From assembly GCA_022758935.1 (NCBI GenBank), contig JAEMQG010000200.1:1-5170 (forward strand): 5,170 nucleotides of DNA, written 5' to 3'. The notes below the pieces were generated by a model that saw only the letters and a list, made by a program, of their open reading frames with translations, ran no database searches and was not told where the DNA came from. Origin of the DNA: Candidatus Nitrosopumilus sp. Lineage in GTDB: Archaea; Thermoproteota; Nitrososphaeria; Nitrososphaerales; Nitrosopumilaceae. Below are positions 4,665 to 5,170 of the stretch, one piece after another; the stretch's first letter is position 1, and each line of letters opens with the position of its first letter. Both the position numbers and the translations under genes were made by a program.

Positions 4665-5170
4665 TTGGAATTTCTATTAGAAAATATACTAAATTTGGTT
4701 GGATTTTTGGTAGGACTCGCAATAGGAATAATGTCAATAATTGGATTTAGAAATACAGGTAGTCCCACACTATTTAGATTAACAATTGCATTTTTTTCAA
4801 TCAGTATAGGGTTTTTTGTAATATGGGCAGGATACATGGTAGAGGATTTTGTAATAAAATCAGGCAACATAGAAAGATGGATTCAAACTTTAGGAATTGT
4901 CATTCAAACAGTAGGATATTTCTTCATAGCATTTTCACATAGTATCAAATCATTCTTTCCAAAATCAAAATATTTTAGAACTGTTGGAATTTTTCCGTTA
5001 TTCTTGGTTTCTTCTGTCCAAATTGAACATATCTTTAGATCTGTTTCATTTATTTTACTGGCTTATGGTGCAATTGAAACGATGTTATCATATTTTGAAA
5101 ACAAAAACAAAGGAGCTATATCAGTGGCAGTGGGATTGGCATTGTTAGCTCTTGGAGAATTTTTAGGATG
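4665..5170 (+). CDS. Multi-spanning membrane protein, C-terminus outside the window
   Basis: An open frame runs to the right edge, giving 168 residues and two bases of the next codon. It is strongly hydrophobic, with about six membrane helices at roughly 8-27, 38-58, 75-93, 105-121, 124-143 and 150-168. Short polar loops separate them, for example FRNTGSPTLFR (28-38), KSGNIERW (65-72) and SFFPKSKYFR (96-105). The pattern resembles small thaumarchaeal proteins or sensor modules with six or seven helices and no obvious catalytic motif; whether a signalling domain follows cannot be seen. TTG 4665 is the first possible start after an in-frame stop at 4656-4658 and keeps helix 1 intact. The first ATG (4731) would cut helix 1 away. 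No named family is recognised. Confidence 0.75.
   Translation, partial: MEFLLENILNLVGFLVGLAIGIMSIIGFRNTGSPTLFRLTIAFFSISIGFFVIWAGYMVEDFVIKSGNIERWIQTLGIVIQTVGYFFIAFSHSIKSFFPKSKYFRTVGIFPLFLVSSVQIEHIFRSVSFILLAYGAIETMLSYFENKNKGAISVAVGLALLALGEFLG

Noticed and set aside
4655..4870. 71-codon minus-strand ORF near the right edge
   Set aside because: It is the antisense shadow of the membrane-protein gene, whose forward frame is open to the window edge with regular membrane helices.

Overview
This 5.2 kb window is AT-rich chromosomal DNA that looks like an ammonia-oxidizing archaeon of the Nitrosopumilaceae type (Thaumarchaeota/Nitrososphaeria). The inference rests on several things: no Shine-Dalgarno sequences; TATA-like boxes about 22-30 bases upstream of the chosen start codons, as expected for leaderless archaeal transcripts; some TTG and GTG starts; and several proteins of a type I associate with this group (a membrane-anchored nuclease with an NTPE motif, a surface protein with an SPLKQFKSGI segment, and a short zinc-ribbon protein ending in LDEWD). 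No database search was possible, so the lineage is inferred.

Layout. The left edge (1-129, minus) is the N-terminus of adenylosuccinate synthase. Diverging from it is an all-helical 153-residue protein built from 38-residue repeats (210-671). That gene overlaps by 4 bases a convergent gene for a four-cysteine YggX-like protein (668-949, minus), whose promoter holds a 15-base palindrome. A decayed coding stretch follows (about 1025-1199). Next come a membrane-anchored thermonuclease-family protein (1251-1883), a second possible decayed fragment on the minus strand (1907-2018), and a divergent PII-family signalling protein (2150-2482). The interval 2483-3170 carries no long gene. It does hold a short remnant resembling the 38-residue repeat protein, a 54-residue protein with a LIM-like half zinc finger (2689-2853), and a 23-codon ORF behind a good TATA box (3047-3118). 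A secreted, probably glycosylated surface protein with a chagasin-like C-terminal domain follows (3171-4172), then a 69-residue zinc-ribbon protein (4395-4604). A multi-spanning membrane protein runs off the right edge (4665-5170).

The genes do not form one operon: most have their own promoter-like element and are separated by AT-rich gaps. Shared themes are purine/nitrogen metabolism and signalling (PurA, PII), metal binding by small cysteine-rich proteins (three of them), and envelope or exported proteins (nuclease, surface protein, membrane protein). The intergenic stretches show signs of gene decay. I see no mobile element, CRISPR array, tRNA or rRNA.
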